From contig NZ_JARXYX010000054.1 in the NCBI RefSeq assembly GCF_029893585.1, positions 1-42,307 of the forward strand: a stretch of DNA of 42,307 nt, given 5' to 3'. Each line of letters opens with the position of its first letter. Within the stretch, counting starts at the first letter, position 1. The DNA is from Streptomyces sp. LBL (GTDB lineage Bacteria; Actinomycetota; Actinomycetes; Streptomycetales; Streptomycetaceae). Below the pieces are notes generated by a model. The model was not told where the DNA came from. It did no database searches and was given only the letters and a program-made list of their open reading frames with translations. A program made the position numbers and the translations under genes. Positions 42,129 through 42,307 of the stretch are shown one piece after another.

Positions 42129-42159
42129 CGCACGGTCTGCCACGGCTGACGCACGGTCT
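42120..42159 (+). repeat. 19-bp direct repeat at the typA stop codon
   Basis: CACGGCTGACGCACGGTCT occurs at 42120-42138 (containing the TGA of typA) and again at 42141-42159. Probably a small duplication. Confidence 0.85.
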
Positions 42160-42167
42160 CTGCACGG

Positions 42168-42307
42168 ACACGCCGGGCCCCCCCCCCCCCCCCCGCGGGG
42201 GGCCCCCGCCCCCCCCCGGGGGGGAGGGGAAAACCCTGGTTTTGCCCGGGGGGCCCGCCAAGGGCGCCCGGGCCCCCCACCCCTAAACCCCCCGTGGCCC
42301 CCCGCCC
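42168..42307. other. Homopolymer-rich contig end, probably low-quality sequence
   Basis: Long C and G runs, AAAA and TTTT blocks, and an abrupt change in base pattern after ~42170 look like the degraded end of an assembled read or contig, not natural intergenic DNA. No features are called here. Confidence 0.7.

Overview
The window is high-GC actinobacterial DNA and almost certainly comes from a Streptomyces. The evidence is strong G/C third-position bias, many GTG starts, GTGA/ATGA start-stop overlaps, and typical Streptomyces families: DUF397 with Scr1/WhiJ-like regulators, SpoIIE/HATPase phosphatases, PD-(D/E)XK polymorphic toxins with Imm49, and a second SdhABC complex. The last ~140 bases are homopolymer-rich and look like a low-quality contig end. 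No tRNA, rRNA or CRISPR array was seen.

Layout. (1) 1-1730: the start of a leftward gene cut by the window edge, then a frameshifted IS701/IS4-type transposase that ends at a strong hairpin. (2) 1851-3583 (minus): a two-gene caspase + EACC1 module, predicted to act in suicide or conflict responses. (3) 4082-8626 (plus): a cytochrome P450 unit with its own ferredoxin, ferredoxin reductase and short-chain dehydrogenase, followed by a TetR regulator. (4) 8627-9685: remnants of an IS605/TnpB element. (5) 9686-15678: a GntR/UTRA regulator, a SPOR-like small protein, a MutT-type Nudix hydrolase, a 31-bp tandem repeat array, a stand-alone RsbW-like kinase, a large PAS-GAF-PP2C-HATPase protein, and a convergent conserved hypothetical gene.

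(6) 15880-25541 is the most unusual part. A large polymorphic toxin with a C-terminal PD-(D/E)XK-like nuclease tip (22692-25541, minus) is followed by a run of Imm49 immunity paralogues: three intact, one with an internal deletion, and two reduced to fragments. Truncated toxin tips lie directly upstream of two, possibly three, of them. A WhiJ/Scr1-type cluster (XRE regulator, DUF397 protein, divergent ATPase) is embedded here. A second, decayed copy of its DUF397/XRE part sits between immunity genes, so the locus seems to have grown by segmental duplication.

(7) 25675-32736: a TPM-type coiled-coil membrane protein lacking the TPM domain, a GH18-like membrane-anchored protein, a methyltransferase, a secreted tachylectin-like propeller protein, and an orphan deaminase toxin tip with a putative immunity gene. 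(8) 32823-36943 (minus): a complete succinate dehydrogenase/fumarate reductase operon and a small coiled-coil protein. (9) 37329-42128 (plus): a peptide-binding lipoprotein and the GTPase TypA/BipA.

Several proteins (ferredoxin reductase, GH18-like protein, SdhA, binding lipoprotein) carry in-frame tandem repeats of 15-24 bp, so repeat expansion is a recurring theme. All functions come from reading the sequence and from family knowledge. No database search was run.
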